Shown here one piece after another: positions 35,097-43,312 of a stretch of DNA of 64,000 nt (positions are counted from its first letter, which is position 1; every line of letters begins with the position of its first letter). The stretch comes from UJ101 sp047975265 (lineage in GTDB: Bacteria > Bacteroidota > Bacteroidia > Flavobacteriales > UJ101): the NCBI GenBank assembly GCA_047975265.1, contig JBKEDE010000016.1, forward strand, positions 1-64,000, in the 5' to 3' direction. Under the pieces are notes generated by a model, which was not told the DNA's origin, ran no database searches, and was given only the letters and a program-made list of their open reading frames with translations. The translations under genes and the position numbers were made by a program.

Positions 35097-36650
35097 TTAT
35101 GATAAGCTGATTCCGGACATTTCTTTTGGTTGTTGAATCCCCATTAATTTAAGAATGGTGGGAGCAATATCACCTAATTTACCGTTATGAAGAGGCAAAT
35201 TTAATTTATAATCAATGAGAATGCAAGGTACAGGCTGTGTGGTATGTGCAGTATTAGGCGTTCCATCAGGATTGATTAAACAATCTGCATTGCCATGATC
35301 GGCAATAATCAGTGTAGTATAATGGTTCTCTAAAGCGGCTTCAGTAACTTCTTTAACACATTCATCCACTACTTCACAGGCTTTAATAGCTGCTTTCATT
35401 ACACCGGTATGCCCTACCATATCAGGATTGGCAAAATTGAGGCAGATAAAATCAGCTTCTTGTTTTTTTAACTCAGGAATAATGGCGTTTTTAATATCGT
35501 AGGCAGCCATTTCAGGTTTTAAATCATACGTCGCAACATCTTGTGGAGAGTTGCAGAGAATACGCTTTTCGCCTTTGAATTCCAGCTCTCGTCCTCCTGA
35601 AAAGAAAAAAGTAACATGAGGGTATTTTTCGGTTTCGGCAATTCGAATTTGCTTTTTATTGTTTTTTTCTAAAACTTCACCCAACGTATTTTTTAACAAA
35701 GAATTATCAAATATTACATGAACATTTTTGAAATTTTGGTCATATTCAGTCATAGTTACGTAGTAGATATTTAATTTCTTCATTTCAGTAGGATAAGATG
35801 CATCTTGAATATGTTCTTTTGGATTAAGAAAATTTTCTTGAGTAAGAGCCATAGAAATTTGACGTCCTCGATCGGTTCTGAAATTAAAATTAATAACAAT
35901 ATCCCCTTCTTGAATGGTGGCTATAGGTTTGTGATTTTCTGTAACGATAATTGGTTTTAGAAACTCATCAGTTATACCTTCTTGATATGATTTTTCAATA
36001 GCAGTAATAGGATCTTCCGTTCTAAATCCAATGCCATTTACCATAGCATCGTAGGCTAATTTGATACGATTCCATCTTCGATCACGATCCATAGCATAAT
36101 AACGCCCTGTAATGGAGGCGAGTTTTCCTGTAGTTTTTTTGGTGGTTTTAAGTAAATCTTCAATAAAAGATCTTCCCGATTTAGGATCAACATCACGACC
36201 GTCCGTAAAAGCATGAATATAAACATTTTTCAACTTTTCTTTAGCTGCAATTTTTAGTAATTCTTTTAAATGATTTATGTGTGAATGTACACCCCCGTTC
36301 GATGTTAGACCGATAAAGTGAATGGATTTATTCTCTTTTCTAGCTAAGGAAAAAGTTTCTTTAAAAACCGTATTTTCTTGAATAGAACCGTCTTCAAAAG
36401 CCATTCCTATTTTAACTAAATTTTGGTAAACGATGCGTCCTGCACCCAAATTCATGTGCCCTACCTCGGAATTTCCCATTTGTCCTTCAGGCAGACCTAC
36501 TTGGAGTCCTGAGGCTTCTAATCGGGCATTTGGATATTTTGTATACAATGAATCTATAAAAGGTGTTTGTGCCAAATCGATAGCAGATACTTTCTTATCT
36601 TTAGCAAATCCCCAACCGTCTAAGATCATTAATAGTACTTTTTTGTTCAT
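35097..36650 (-). CDS. gpmI: 2,3-bisphosphoglycerate-independent phosphoglycerate mutase
   Basis: 517 residues, full length. Alkaline-phosphatase-fold motifs: LMILDGWGF (metal Asp), the nucleophile Ser in MGNSEVGHMNLG, GRDVDPKSG, GRYYAMDRDRRW, and NFANPDMVGHTG plus IADHGNAD metal ligands. Interconverts 3- and 2-phosphoglycerate in glycolysis with two Mn2+. Single gene; the methionine sulfoxide reductase remnant lies 40 bases upstream of its start region. Confidence 0.96.
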   Translation of the reverse strand: MNKKVLLMILDGWGFAKDKKVSAIDLAQTPFIDSLYTKYPNARLEASGLQVGLPEGQMGNSEVGHMNLGAGRIVYQNLVKIGMAFEDGSIQENTVFKETFSLARKENKSIHFIGLTSNGGVHSHINHLKELLKIAAKEKLKNVYIHAFTDGRDVDPKSGRSFIEDLLKTTKKTTGKLASITGRYYAMDRDRRWNRIKLAYDAMVNGIGFRTEDPITAIEKSYQEGITDEFLKPIIVTENHKPIATIQEGDIVINFNFRTDRGRQISMALTQENFLNPKEHIQDASYPTEMKKLNIYYVTMTEYDQNFKNVHVIFDNSLLKNTLGEVLEKNNKKQIRIAETEKYPHVTFFFSGGRELEFKGEKRILCNSPQDVATYDLKPEMAAYDIKNAIIPELKKQEADFICLNFANPDMVGHTGVMKAAIKACEVVDECVKEVTEAALENHYTTLIIADHGNADCLINPDGTPNTAHTTQPVPCILIDYKLNLPLHNGKLGDIAPTILKLMGIQQPKEMSGISLS

Positions 36651-36689
36651 GAATTTGTTTTTAAGTAAATTAATTCAAAAGTAATGCTT

Positions 36690-36914
36690 TTAAAGAATTT
36701 TTTCGATTTCTTTACTGATGAATTCCAATAATTCTTGGTCTTTTTTGGAAAATGCGTTTATCGTATGGCTGTCAATATCAATTTGCCCTATATTTTCTCC
36801 ATTTTTAAAGTAAAATCCTGTCCAGTTGTAATAATCAAACTGTTGATCTAAAAGTTGGCAGATTTGTAAAAGTTTATCATTTAACACCGTATTAGAGGTG
36901 ATTATCTTTTTTGC
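36690..36914 (-). pseudogene. Free methionine-R-sulfoxide reductase (GAF type), internal deletion
   Basis: The frame reads AKKIITSNTVLNDKLLQICQ ... YYNWTGFYFKN and then, without a break, GENIGQIDIDSHT ... LEFISKEIEKIL. These are the N- and C-terminal parts of the ~150-residue GAF-domain fRMsr family; the roughly 80-90 residue middle that holds the catalytic cysteines is missing. The family has a similar KNG-type string at both break points, so deletion between short direct repeats is likely. There is no ATG: only GTG at 36887 or earlier non-standard codons, and the frame opens 5' at a stop at 36933-36935. At most a 65-75 residue catalytically dead protein could be made. Upstream of gpmI on the same strand. 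Confidence 0.8.
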
Positions 36915-37113
36915 TTGTTGTTTCCAAAATATTTAATGTATTAATTATCAGTACAATATACAGATAATTTATTTGAAAAATAACGATTATTTCACTAAAT
37001 ATCAAATAATTGACAACATTTTTTTATCATAGGTGTGGGAAAATGTATGAGTTTGCCCTGTGTTAGGAGAAACAAGATTTTAGAATATTAAAATTAAGTA
37101 TTATCCTTGCTAT

Positions 37114-37296
37114 ATGAAACAACCAGAACGATTTCAAAAAAGAAATAAAGATGTACGCGACTATGTGAAGAGTTTAGTAACTAAAAAGCCACATTGGAAG
37201 TATTCGTATATTATTTCTCAAACTGTGGATAAATTCTATATACCCACCGCTACTGTACATGCGATTATTAAAGGTTTTTACCCGTATACTTATTAA
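37114..37296 (+). CDS. Small protein of unknown function
   Basis: 60 residues starting MKQPERFQKRNKDVRDYV, basic, with a helical second half (YSYIISQTVDKFYIPTATVHAIIKG) that could fold like a small helix-turn-helix. No family recognised. The stretch is better than random for codon use and has an ATG, but no clear promoter. It begins the variable segment after gpmI. It may be a phage- or plasmid-type regulator; that is a guess. Confidence 0.5.
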   Translation: MKQPERFQKRNKDVRDYVKSLVTKKPHWKYSYIISQTVDKFYIPTATVHAIIKGFYPYTY

Positions 37297-37304
37297 TAAA
37301 TTTG

Positions 37305-37423
37305 TATATTTGCAAATAGAAAAGCTCGCTAACAGCGTTTACAATATTGCCAATTGGCAGAACAATGCCGGAGCGGAGAAATCCAATCCAGCCCCCTCTA
37401 CATCGGTAACGGTGTAGTTGAAA
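37305..37423 (+). other. Hairpin-rich segment, gene-end fragment or small RNA
   Basis: A TATATTTG box at 37305-37312 is followed by AACAGCGTTTAC, a 12-bp palindrome TGCCAATTGGCA (~37351), and a hairpin CTACATCG-GTAA-CGGTGTAG with a GNRA-type loop (~37399), ending at the terminator 37424-37450. One frame is open over ~37280-37417 and reads KLANSVYNIANWQNNAGAEK, so the stretch may be a leftover gene end instead. The GC content is higher than in the flanks. I cannot decide between RNA and decayed gene. Confidence 0.35.
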
Positions 37424-37450
37424 TTAAAGCATCTCTCGCAGATGCTTTAA
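37424..37450. terminator. Bidirectional terminator hairpin
   Basis: TTAAAGCATCT (37424-37434) and AGATGCTTTAA (37440-37450) form a perfect 11-bp stem with a five-base loop; a T-rich stretch follows on the plus strand and A-rich sequence precedes it. It would end the minus-strand 71-residue ORF and any plus-strand transcript from 37305. Confidence 0.75.
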
Positions 37451-37453
37451 CTT

Positions 37454-37669
37454 TTATAAGTTGTTTAGCCTTGTGAAATTACGGTTTACCATTTCTTCTC
37501 GACTCATATAAATCACCTTATCGTTTCGGATTAAAAAAAGTCCTTTGATGTTTTTCCCCCGTTTTTGGGTTATTTTTCGTTGAATTTGAAGGGAGAGTTT
37601 AGTGGGGTCGTAGTTGTTATAAAAAATTTCAACCACCCCAATCCGGCAGATTTTCCCACATTCCAACAA
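37454..37669 (-). CDS. Small ORF of unknown function
   Basis: 71 residues starting MLECGKICRIGVVEIFYNNY and containing QRKITQKRGKNIKGLFLIRNDKV. It has an adjacent terminator just beyond its stop, which supports real transcription, but no recognised domain and no clear promoter. It may be a fragment of a larger gene. Located in the decayed segment between the fRMsr remnant and the haem-binding protein. Confidence 0.4.
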   Translation of the reverse strand: MLECGKICRIGVVEIFYNNYDPTKLSLQIQRKITQKRGKNIKGLFLIRNDKVIYMSREEMVNRNFTRLNNL

Positions 37670-37727
37670 AGTTTTTTCGACAACAACTAAAATATTAACT
37701 AAAAACGCTACTTTTGAGTGTTACTAA

Positions 37728-37802
37728 GTTTGGGAAGATTACAGAAGCCCTATTGATAACGCAAATACTTGGAATACTATTAAGAAAAAAATGAGAAGAT
37801 GA
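37728..37802 (+). pseudogene. 3' end fragment of a lost gene
   Basis: An open stretch of 24 codons after an in-frame stop reads VWEDYRSPIDNANTWNTIKK and ends at TGA 37800-37802, overlapping the ATG of the next ORF by four bases (ATGA). Such coupling is typical of a real upstream gene whose 5' part is gone. Polymorphic-toxin C-termini followed by small membrane immunity proteins look like this, but the fragment is too short to assign. Confidence 0.35.
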
Positions 37803-38032
37803 AGAATATAATGCTAAACATATTTGGGATAATCACAATATCATTAACCTTATACTTTCTGTGTGTTGTTTGGATTTTTTCAAATCTAACCTTAAGAGAG
37901 GGGCAAGAATCATCAAGTTCAGATATGATATTTTCATCCTTAATTATTATACTGAATCTAATACTTTTGTTATGCTTAATATATTCACTAATTAAAAGTA
38001 TTTGGAGGAAAGTAAAATCTTCAAAGCAATAA
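37799..38032 (+). CDS. Small two-TM membrane protein
   Basis: 77 residues: TM1 ~8-29 (FGIITISLTLYFLCVVWIF), a polar loop with SSSSD, TM2 ~45-65 (IIILNLILLLCLIYSL), and a basic C-terminal tail. No family recognised. Its start overlaps the stop of the upstream fragment by four bases. It could be an immunity-type or accessory membrane protein of a lost neighbour; function unknown. Confidence 0.5.
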   Translation: MKNIMLNIFGIITISLTLYFLCVVWIFSNLTLREGQESSSSDMIFSSLIIILNLILLLCLIYSLIKSIWRKVKSSKQ

Positions 38033-38150
38033 TGAAATAAAACTCCCTCTACTTCCCGAACGCCAATCTAGTATTAGCAGAAGCGAGCAGATTATCGATA
38101 GCATTGCCAGCAGTTCAAAGTCAGAACCCAACACCATTGTCCCTTTTTGA
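38016..38150 (+). pseudogene. Gene-end fragment
   Basis: A frame open from 38016 to TGA 38148-38150 lacks a start codon and reads LPERQSSISRSEQIIDSIAS then KSEPNTIVPF at its end. The GC content and codon pattern are unlike the surrounding AT-rich DNA, which suggests the 3' end of a coding sequence brought in or left behind. No family recognised. Confidence 0.35.
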
Positions 38151-38300
38151 TTTATGGGCTGTTGTTTACAATTTTAGATTAGAAAAAATAATAGAACAAA
38201 ATTATTATATCATCCGTTATACTTTACAGATAAGTAATCCATAATTTTATTTACAAAAAATCATGAAAACTTCTAATAATCAATCAGTTAAAACTTAAAG

Positions 38301-38744
38301 CTATTTCTTTTGAGCTTTGAACCAGTCCATTAATAATTCTTTTTCTTTTTCGGATAAATCAGCTTTAGGATGAGTCCAAACATAGGGTTTCAAGGGCATT
38401 TCACCTGACTCAATAGTTTCACTGCATTCTTCCAATTTATGGTTTTGTTTTTTCTGATTGTATGTTGTCCATTCGGAAAAATTCAAGTGTTTTTTACCTT
38501 CGTTTACATGAAATGCCAACCACCATGAAACAGGTGCAATTTCGGCGTACCATAAATAGCCCTCTGTATGGTTTGAGTGGCAATCATAACAAGCTACTTT
38601 AAGCATGTTTGCAATTTCGGTTGGTGGATTTATAGTTTTGATAATATCCGTATCCGGAATTACCGTCGATTGATTTTTTTCAGGACGATAGAGCTGTATT
38701 AGGACAAAAACAGCTACTATGCCCCATACGATTTTCTTTTTCAT
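38301..38744 (-). CDS. Haem-binding-domain protein (Haem_bd family)
   Basis: 147 residues: N-terminal signal/anchor (~4-19), then a single CxxCH haem site in ACYDCHSNHT with FSEWTTYNQKKQNHKLEECS and SGEMPLKPYVWTHPKA, the pattern of the Bacteroidota Haem_bd domain. A periplasmic monohaem c-type protein, probably electron transfer. Nine bases downstream of bcp on the same strand, so co-transcribed with bcp and perhaps the exonuclease. Confidence 0.85.
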   Translation of the reverse strand: MKKKIVWGIVAVFVLIQLYRPEKNQSTVIPDTDIIKTINPPTEIANMLKVACYDCHSNHTEGYLWYAEIAPVSWWLAFHVNEGKKHLNFSEWTTYNQKKQNHKLEECSETIESGEMPLKPYVWTHPKADLSEKEKELLMDWFKAQKK

Positions 38745-38753
38745 GGTTATTGT

Positions 38754-39200
38754 TTATTTTAAAATTTGTGTTGTATGTTCTTTTGTTTTTACTTTTGTAA
38801 TGACCTCATCTATAATTCCTTCTTCATTTATGATAAAGGTTGTTCTGTGAATTCCTTCATATTCTCTTCCCATAAATTTTTTAAGTCCCCAGACGCCAAA
38901 TGCCTTAATCAGAACCTTATTTTCATCAGCAATCAGAGGAAAAGATAAATGATGTTTTTCTGCCCATTTTTTTTGTTTTACCACTGGGTCTGCACTTACA
39001 CCGATAATGTGATAGCCTTGTTCTTTCAAAGCCTCATGATGGTCTCTTAGATTACACGCCTCTGCTGTACAGCCCGGTGTGCCGGCTTTGGGATAAAAAA
39101 ATAAAACGTATTTTTTCCCTTTATAATCGTTGGATGTAATGGGTTCGTTATCTTGTGTTACTCCTGAAAAATCAGGAGCTTGATTTCCTTTTTGTAACAT
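38754..39200 (-). CDS. bcp: Thiol peroxidase / peroxiredoxin Bcp
   Basis: 148 residues, thioredoxin fold with the peroxidatic Cys in FYPKAGTPGCTAEACNLRD (the second Cys, five residues later, is the resolving one in BCP-type enzymes). It reduces H2O2 and alkyl hydroperoxides with thioredoxin. Starts MLQKGNQAPDF at 39200, three bases beyond the exonuclease stop; the haem-binding protein follows after nine bases. Confidence 0.93.
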   Translation of the reverse strand: MLQKGNQAPDFSGVTQDNEPITSNDYKGKKYVLFFYPKAGTPGCTAEACNLRDHHEALKEQGYHIIGVSADPVVKQKKWAEKHHLSFPLIADENKVLIKAFGVWGLKKFMGREYEGIHRTTFIINEEGIIDEVITKVKTKEHTTQILK

Positions 39201-39203
39201 GGT

Positions 39204-39902
39204 TCAACTTTCTTCTAATTCCAGCAATGATTCGTAGTGTAATTTACGAAAAATTTGTGCAACGGTCAAAGTATCTTTTTCACAATATTTTCTAATTCTT
39301 TCCAAGTCGTTTTCTTTATAATAAACATGTGTTACCTGACTTCCGTCTATATCATCTTTTGGTGTGGGAATACCTAATATTTCAGCTAATAATTTAATGG
39401 ATGTATAATGCTTATAATCTCCAAATTTCCATAACTCCATCGTGTCTAAATGACTGATTTCCCATGGTTTTTTCCCATGTAGGTTTAAAATTTCTGGTAA
39501 TTCAACCTGATTGATAATCATTCGTCTAGCTATAAAAGGAAAGTCAAATTCTTTTCCATTGTGAGCACACAAAACATGTTGAGGTGTATAAAAACGTGTG
39601 TGTAATAACTCAGCAAAGTTTTGTAAAAGTTTTTGTTCATGATGACCGTAAAAACTTTTTACTCTGAATTTACCATTTTCTAAAATAATTCCGCACGAAA
39701 TGCAAATAATCTTCCCAAATTCAGCCATAATTCCCCCACGGTCGTGGTAAAATTCTGATGGAGAAATCTCATCTTTTCTCTGCCATTGTGTCTTATCAGT
39801 CCATAATATTTTCATTTTTTCAGATAAATCATCCCAAGACTCAGCTTCAGGAACGGTTTCTATATCTAAAAACAATATTTTATTTATCGGTATTTTACGC
39901 AA
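39204..39902 (-). CDS. PolB-like 3'-5' exonuclease
   Basis: 232 residues with the DnaQ/RNase H-like Exo I motif ILFLDIETVPE, Exo II HNGKEFDFPFIARR and Exo III YCEKDTLTVAQIF: a predicted DNA-polymerase-B-type proofreading domain that occurs alone in many Bacteroidota. It should trim DNA or RNA 3' ends. No ATG is in frame near the start; TTG at 39902 gives MRKIPINKIL. First gene of a set with bcp and the haem-binding protein. Confidence 0.82.
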   Translation of the reverse strand: MRKIPINKILFLDIETVPEAESWDDLSEKMKILWTDKTQWQRKDEISPSEFYHDRGGIMAEFGKIICISCGIILENGKFRVKSFYGHHEQKLLQNFAELLHTRFYTPQHVLCAHNGKEFDFPFIARRMIINQVELPEILNLHGKKPWEISHLDTMELWKFGDYKHYTSIKLLAEILGIPTPKDDIDGSQVTHVYYKENDLERIRKYCEKDTLTVAQIFRKLHYESLLELEES

Positions 39903-39968
39903 CGTATTAAAATTTTGAATCGATTTTCACTTCAAATATAGCTATATTTTATCATTTTGTTTAAAAAA

Positions 39969-42179
39969 TTACTGACTAATAAAGTTTTTCAATATTTCTT
40001 TCTCCTTTATTTCAGGAAATTTCTGTAAGATATTTCCAGCTAAAACTTTAGCATCTTTTTGACGGTTTGATTGAATATAGAATTCCAATAAAGCCATGTA
40101 ATATTCAGCCACTTCCGGATTCTTTTTAATCAGTTCTTTAAAATAGCTTTCGGCTTTATTTTTATTCTTCAAATAGGCATATATTTTAGCTAAGTTTAAC
40201 GTAACCCGGTTGTTATCTATTGTCAATTCTTTTGCTTTTTCCAAGTAAATAATAGCTTCTTTATAATTTCCTATTTCGGCTAACAAAAGTCCTAAATCAT
40301 ACATAGTATTTCCATCTTCAGAATGGTTTTCTAAATAATTTTTAAATACTCGAACTGCTTCTTCTTTCTTATGGATGCTGTTGCATAAATAAGCCAAATT
40401 TAATTGTGCCTCATACAAATCGGCATCTTGCTTAATAGCTTCTTTAAAACAGTTTATAGCCTTATCGTAATCTTTTAAATTATAATAGAGATTTCCCAGA
40501 CTGAGTTTGGCCGTGGGAAAATCATAATTATATTTTTGAGAGGCGATACATTCGCTTAATGCTTTATCAAACGATTCTTTATATTCAGTTGGAATTTGAT
40601 TTTGATATCCGGCTAATGCAAAAGCAACCTGGATTCGAATAGCTTTTACCGAATCATTTAATAAAGGAATTAATTTTTTTATTGTTTTTTCTGTAACTAT
40701 TAAGCCGGCAACTCCTTGATAACGCAATTCTGGTGATTTATCTGTTAAATAACGGATTAATGCCTCGTTTTTTTGAGGATAATTCTTTGTCATTAGTTCA
40801 ATTCCTGTTCTTCTGAGGATTAACGGATATTTTTCATCATCAACTATTTTTTTTAATGGGTCATAGGCTGTATCAATTTTTAAATCGGCAGCATGAAAAA
40901 CCAATCCATAATACTCTTTCTTTAAATTTGGATACCATTTTTTTACTTCTTGAACAGCCCAATCAACAGATTGATTTTCATGACATTGATTACATGCATT
41001 AGGTGAATTTATTTTTTTAGAAATATCAGGACGTGGAATTCTAAAATTATGGTCTCTCCTAAAATCTCTCCCCATAAAATACTGTCCGGGCATATGACAA
41101 TTAATGCATTTAGCTCCTTCAGAATCAGATAAATGATGGTGGTGTTTTTCTGTTTGGTACTTTTGAGGTTCATGGCATTGTGCACATAATTGATTTCCTT
41201 CAAACTTCAATTTTGTGCTATGCACATTATGACAATCATTGCATTTTACCCCTTCTTGATACATTTTACTTTGTAAAAACGATCCATAAACATAATCTTC
41301 TTCTCTTATTTGTCCATCAGAATAATAAAAAGGCGATGCAACGGTTGATGGAATAATATGGTCAAAAAGGCTCTCCCATTGAAAATGGTAATCTTCAAAA
41401 ACGCTTCTACGAGAATGACATCGGGCACAATTCTCTACAAATACTTTATTGCTTGAAGGATCTGAGGCTTTTTGAAATCCATAATTCTTCCATTCCTTGG
41501 TTTTAGATTTTGTCCATTCCAAATGTTTTGAAGCAGGGTCATGACAGGCTTCACAGCTTACATTGATTTCACTCCACGTTGTTTGAAAACTGTTTGTATC
41601 TAAATTATAATTCTTTTTTAAATTTGTAGAATGGCATTCTGCACACATTCCGTTCCAGTTTTGTGCCTGATTAGTCCAATGCAACCAATTTTTATGCGTA
41701 ATACTTTGGTTTTTATAAACTTCATCAGCCATATAGAACCATTCTTTCTTTACATCGTCCCATGTTAAAGCTAAAACTTGCAAACGCCCTTTTCCAAAGT
41801 CAACCAAATATTGTTGAATCGGAGTAAAACCAAAAGTATATTCAATTTTATACTCTTTCATTTCTCCGTTTTCACTGTCTGTCAAAGCATAAAATCCGTC
41901 ATTTTTTCTATATAATTTGTGTTTTTGGTCTTTTCGTTTTAATACAGCATTATCAAAATTCCCTAAAACAGTAGAGTCGTTGGCAACCATCATAGATTTA
42001 TCATGATGAGATCCTTTCCAATCATTAAATTCTTTTTGATGACATTCTGAACATGAAGTATTTCCAGTAAATTCTACAAGTGTATCTTGATTCAGATAAA
42101 GAGGCAATTCTTTCTTTTTTTGACAAGAAACAAATAGAAAAAACCACAAGATATAATATATAAAAGATTTAAAATTCAC
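39969..42179 (-). CDS. Eight-haem c-type cytochrome with HEAT-like and TPR domains
   Basis: 736 residues with a lipoprotein-type signal ending FVSCQKK. Eight CxxCH sites: CSECH, CAECH, CEACH, CARCH, CNDCH, CAQCH, CINCH and CNQCH, all within about residues 35-415, related to cytochrome c554/multihaem families. After this come a HEAT-like stretch (~440-560) and at least four TPR units to the C-terminus (KDYDKAINCFKEAIKQDADL and similar). Periplasmic or outer-membrane-attached electron-transfer or redox enzyme with protein-interaction domains; no catalytic lysine-type haem (CxxCK) is seen. The 5' flank is abutted by an IS5-type remnant 100 bases upstream. Confidence 0.88.
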   Translation of the reverse strand: MNFKSFIYYILWFFLFVSCQKKKELPLYLNQDTLVEFTGNTSCSECHQKEFNDWKGSHHDKSMMVANDSTVLGNFDNAVLKRKDQKHKLYRKNDGFYALTDSENGEMKEYKIEYTFGFTPIQQYLVDFGKGRLQVLALTWDDVKKEWFYMADEVYKNQSITHKNWLHWTNQAQNWNGMCAECHSTNLKKNYNLDTNSFQTTWSEINVSCEACHDPASKHLEWTKSKTKEWKNYGFQKASDPSSNKVFVENCARCHSRRSVFEDYHFQWESLFDHIIPSTVASPFYYSDGQIREEDYVYGSFLQSKMYQEGVKCNDCHNVHSTKLKFEGNQLCAQCHEPQKYQTEKHHHHLSDSEGAKCINCHMPGQYFMGRDFRRDHNFRIPRPDISKKINSPNACNQCHENQSVDWAVQEVKKWYPNLKKEYYGLVFHAADLKIDTAYDPLKKIVDDEKYPLILRRTGIELMTKNYPQKNEALIRYLTDKSPELRYQGVAGLIVTEKTIKKLIPLLNDSVKAIRIQVAFALAGYQNQIPTEYKESFDKALSECIASQKYNYDFPTAKLSLGNLYYNLKDYDKAINCFKEAIKQDADLYEAQLNLAYLCNSIHKKEEAVRVFKNYLENHSEDGNTMYDLGLLLAEIGNYKEAIIYLEKAKELTIDNNRVTLNLAKIYAYLKNKNKAESYFKELIKKNPEVAEYYMALLEFYIQSNRQKDAKVLAGNILQKFPEIKEKEILKNFISQ

Positions 42180-42279
42180 CCAAAAAGTATTTCACTTCCC
42201 AAAAATACTAAAAAGTCTCTAATCAATATTTCTTAGAAACTTTTTAAATAATATTGAATTAGCTTTTAATTAATTTAAA

Positions 42280-42809
42280 ATGCCTCAAAATTGAACCTTG
42301 ACGGCACGCACAGTTTAGTCAAAAAGTCAGCACAAAGTGTAGCTTACCAACATCGGAAAAGAGGTTGGACATCCAACATTTTGATGATGACTGACGGGAA
42401 AGGTATTCCCATTGCTTCAGGCGGTATCATTAGTGGCAATCATAACGATTTATTTCAAATAGTGCCACAGTATGCCCAAATGATAAAAGATTTAAAAAGT
42501 TGTGGAATTTGCGTAGAAAATAGTGTGCAAAACACAGATAAAGGATTTGATTCCAAGAAACTTAGGCGAGCCATCCACCGAAGAAAGATGTTTGCCAATA
42601 TTGTTGAAAACAAGCGTAACAGAAAAACAAACAAAAGAGGGAAAAGGCGGTTTTTTAACCAAGATATTTACAATCAAAGATTTGTCAACGAACGTGCTTT
42701 TGCCTGGTTGGACAGTTTTAGGAAGCTTTTGGTTCGGTTTGATTATTTGGATTCTTGCTGGTTAAGTTGGCATTATTTAGCCTTTGCTCTTATCTTACTA
42801 AAAGTTTAA
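42280..42809 (+). pseudogene. Truncated IS5-family transposase
   Basis: The frame from ~42279 reads (NASK)LNLDGTHSLVKKSAQSVAY to the end LAFALILLKV, 172 residues from TTG at 42291. The DDE residues are present: Asp in LDGTHS, Asp in NTDKGFDSKK, Glu in NERAFAW; GRKR-like RKRGWTSNILMMTDGKG and ENKRNRKTNKRGKRRFFNQ are IS5-type (ISL2/IS427-like) landmarks. The N-terminal ~110-130 residues (helix-turn-helix) are absent and an in-frame stop lies just upstream at 42276-42278. No terminal inverted repeats are clear, so this is an immobile remnant. Confidence 0.85.
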
Positions 42810-42815
42810 ATGAGT

Positions 42816-43259
42816 TCATTCTTTATCCAAATTCAAATAATATAATTTTGCAGCTTCTTGAATTTCATCATCTAAACCAACATCTAGTGCATATGAGTAT
42901 AGTACCCATTCATCATTTGGTTTGTAAAATTTAAAGATAAATCTAATCGGCTGTCGATCATATTTTACAAGGTATGAGTATAAAACAAAACTTTCAGAAA
43001 ATTGTTTTGTTGTAATTAGTTCTTTCCCATAATACTTTCCCATATAACTTTCTGTAAATCCATTTACCGTTCCAATAACTTTATCAATATCATCTTTTAT
43101 TCTTTCATTCCATTTATTTGTTGCATATAAATCCCTTACTGCTTTTCCAACGTCTTTTTCATAAGTTGTAAAAAAAGTATCAATCAATTTTTGTGGACTA
43201 GATTGAGCAAATAAGTTACTTGAAGCTACAATTATTGATACGATTAGGCTTTTTTTCAT
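42816..43259 (-). CDS. Secreted protein of unknown function
   Basis: 147 residues with a signal peptide ending NLFAQ and a mature part of ~130 residues (KLIDTFFTTYEKDVGKAVRD) that has an alpha-plus-beta, NTF2-like or DUF3887-like look; I do not assign a family. The stop lies only six bases from the transposase remnant stop on the other strand. Periplasmic or exported. Function unknown. Confidence 0.7.
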   Translation of the reverse strand: MKKSLIVSIIVASSNLFAQSSPQKLIDTFFTTYEKDVGKAVRDLYATNKWNERIKDDIDKVIGTVNGFTESYMGKYYGKELITTKQFSESFVLYSYLVKYDRQPIRFIFKFYKPNDEWVLYSYALDVGLDDEIQEAAKLYYLNLDKE

Positions 43260-43312
43260 GTTATTCTACGTTTATTGAGTTATATTTAATTGCCAATAGG
43301 TTATTCTTAATT

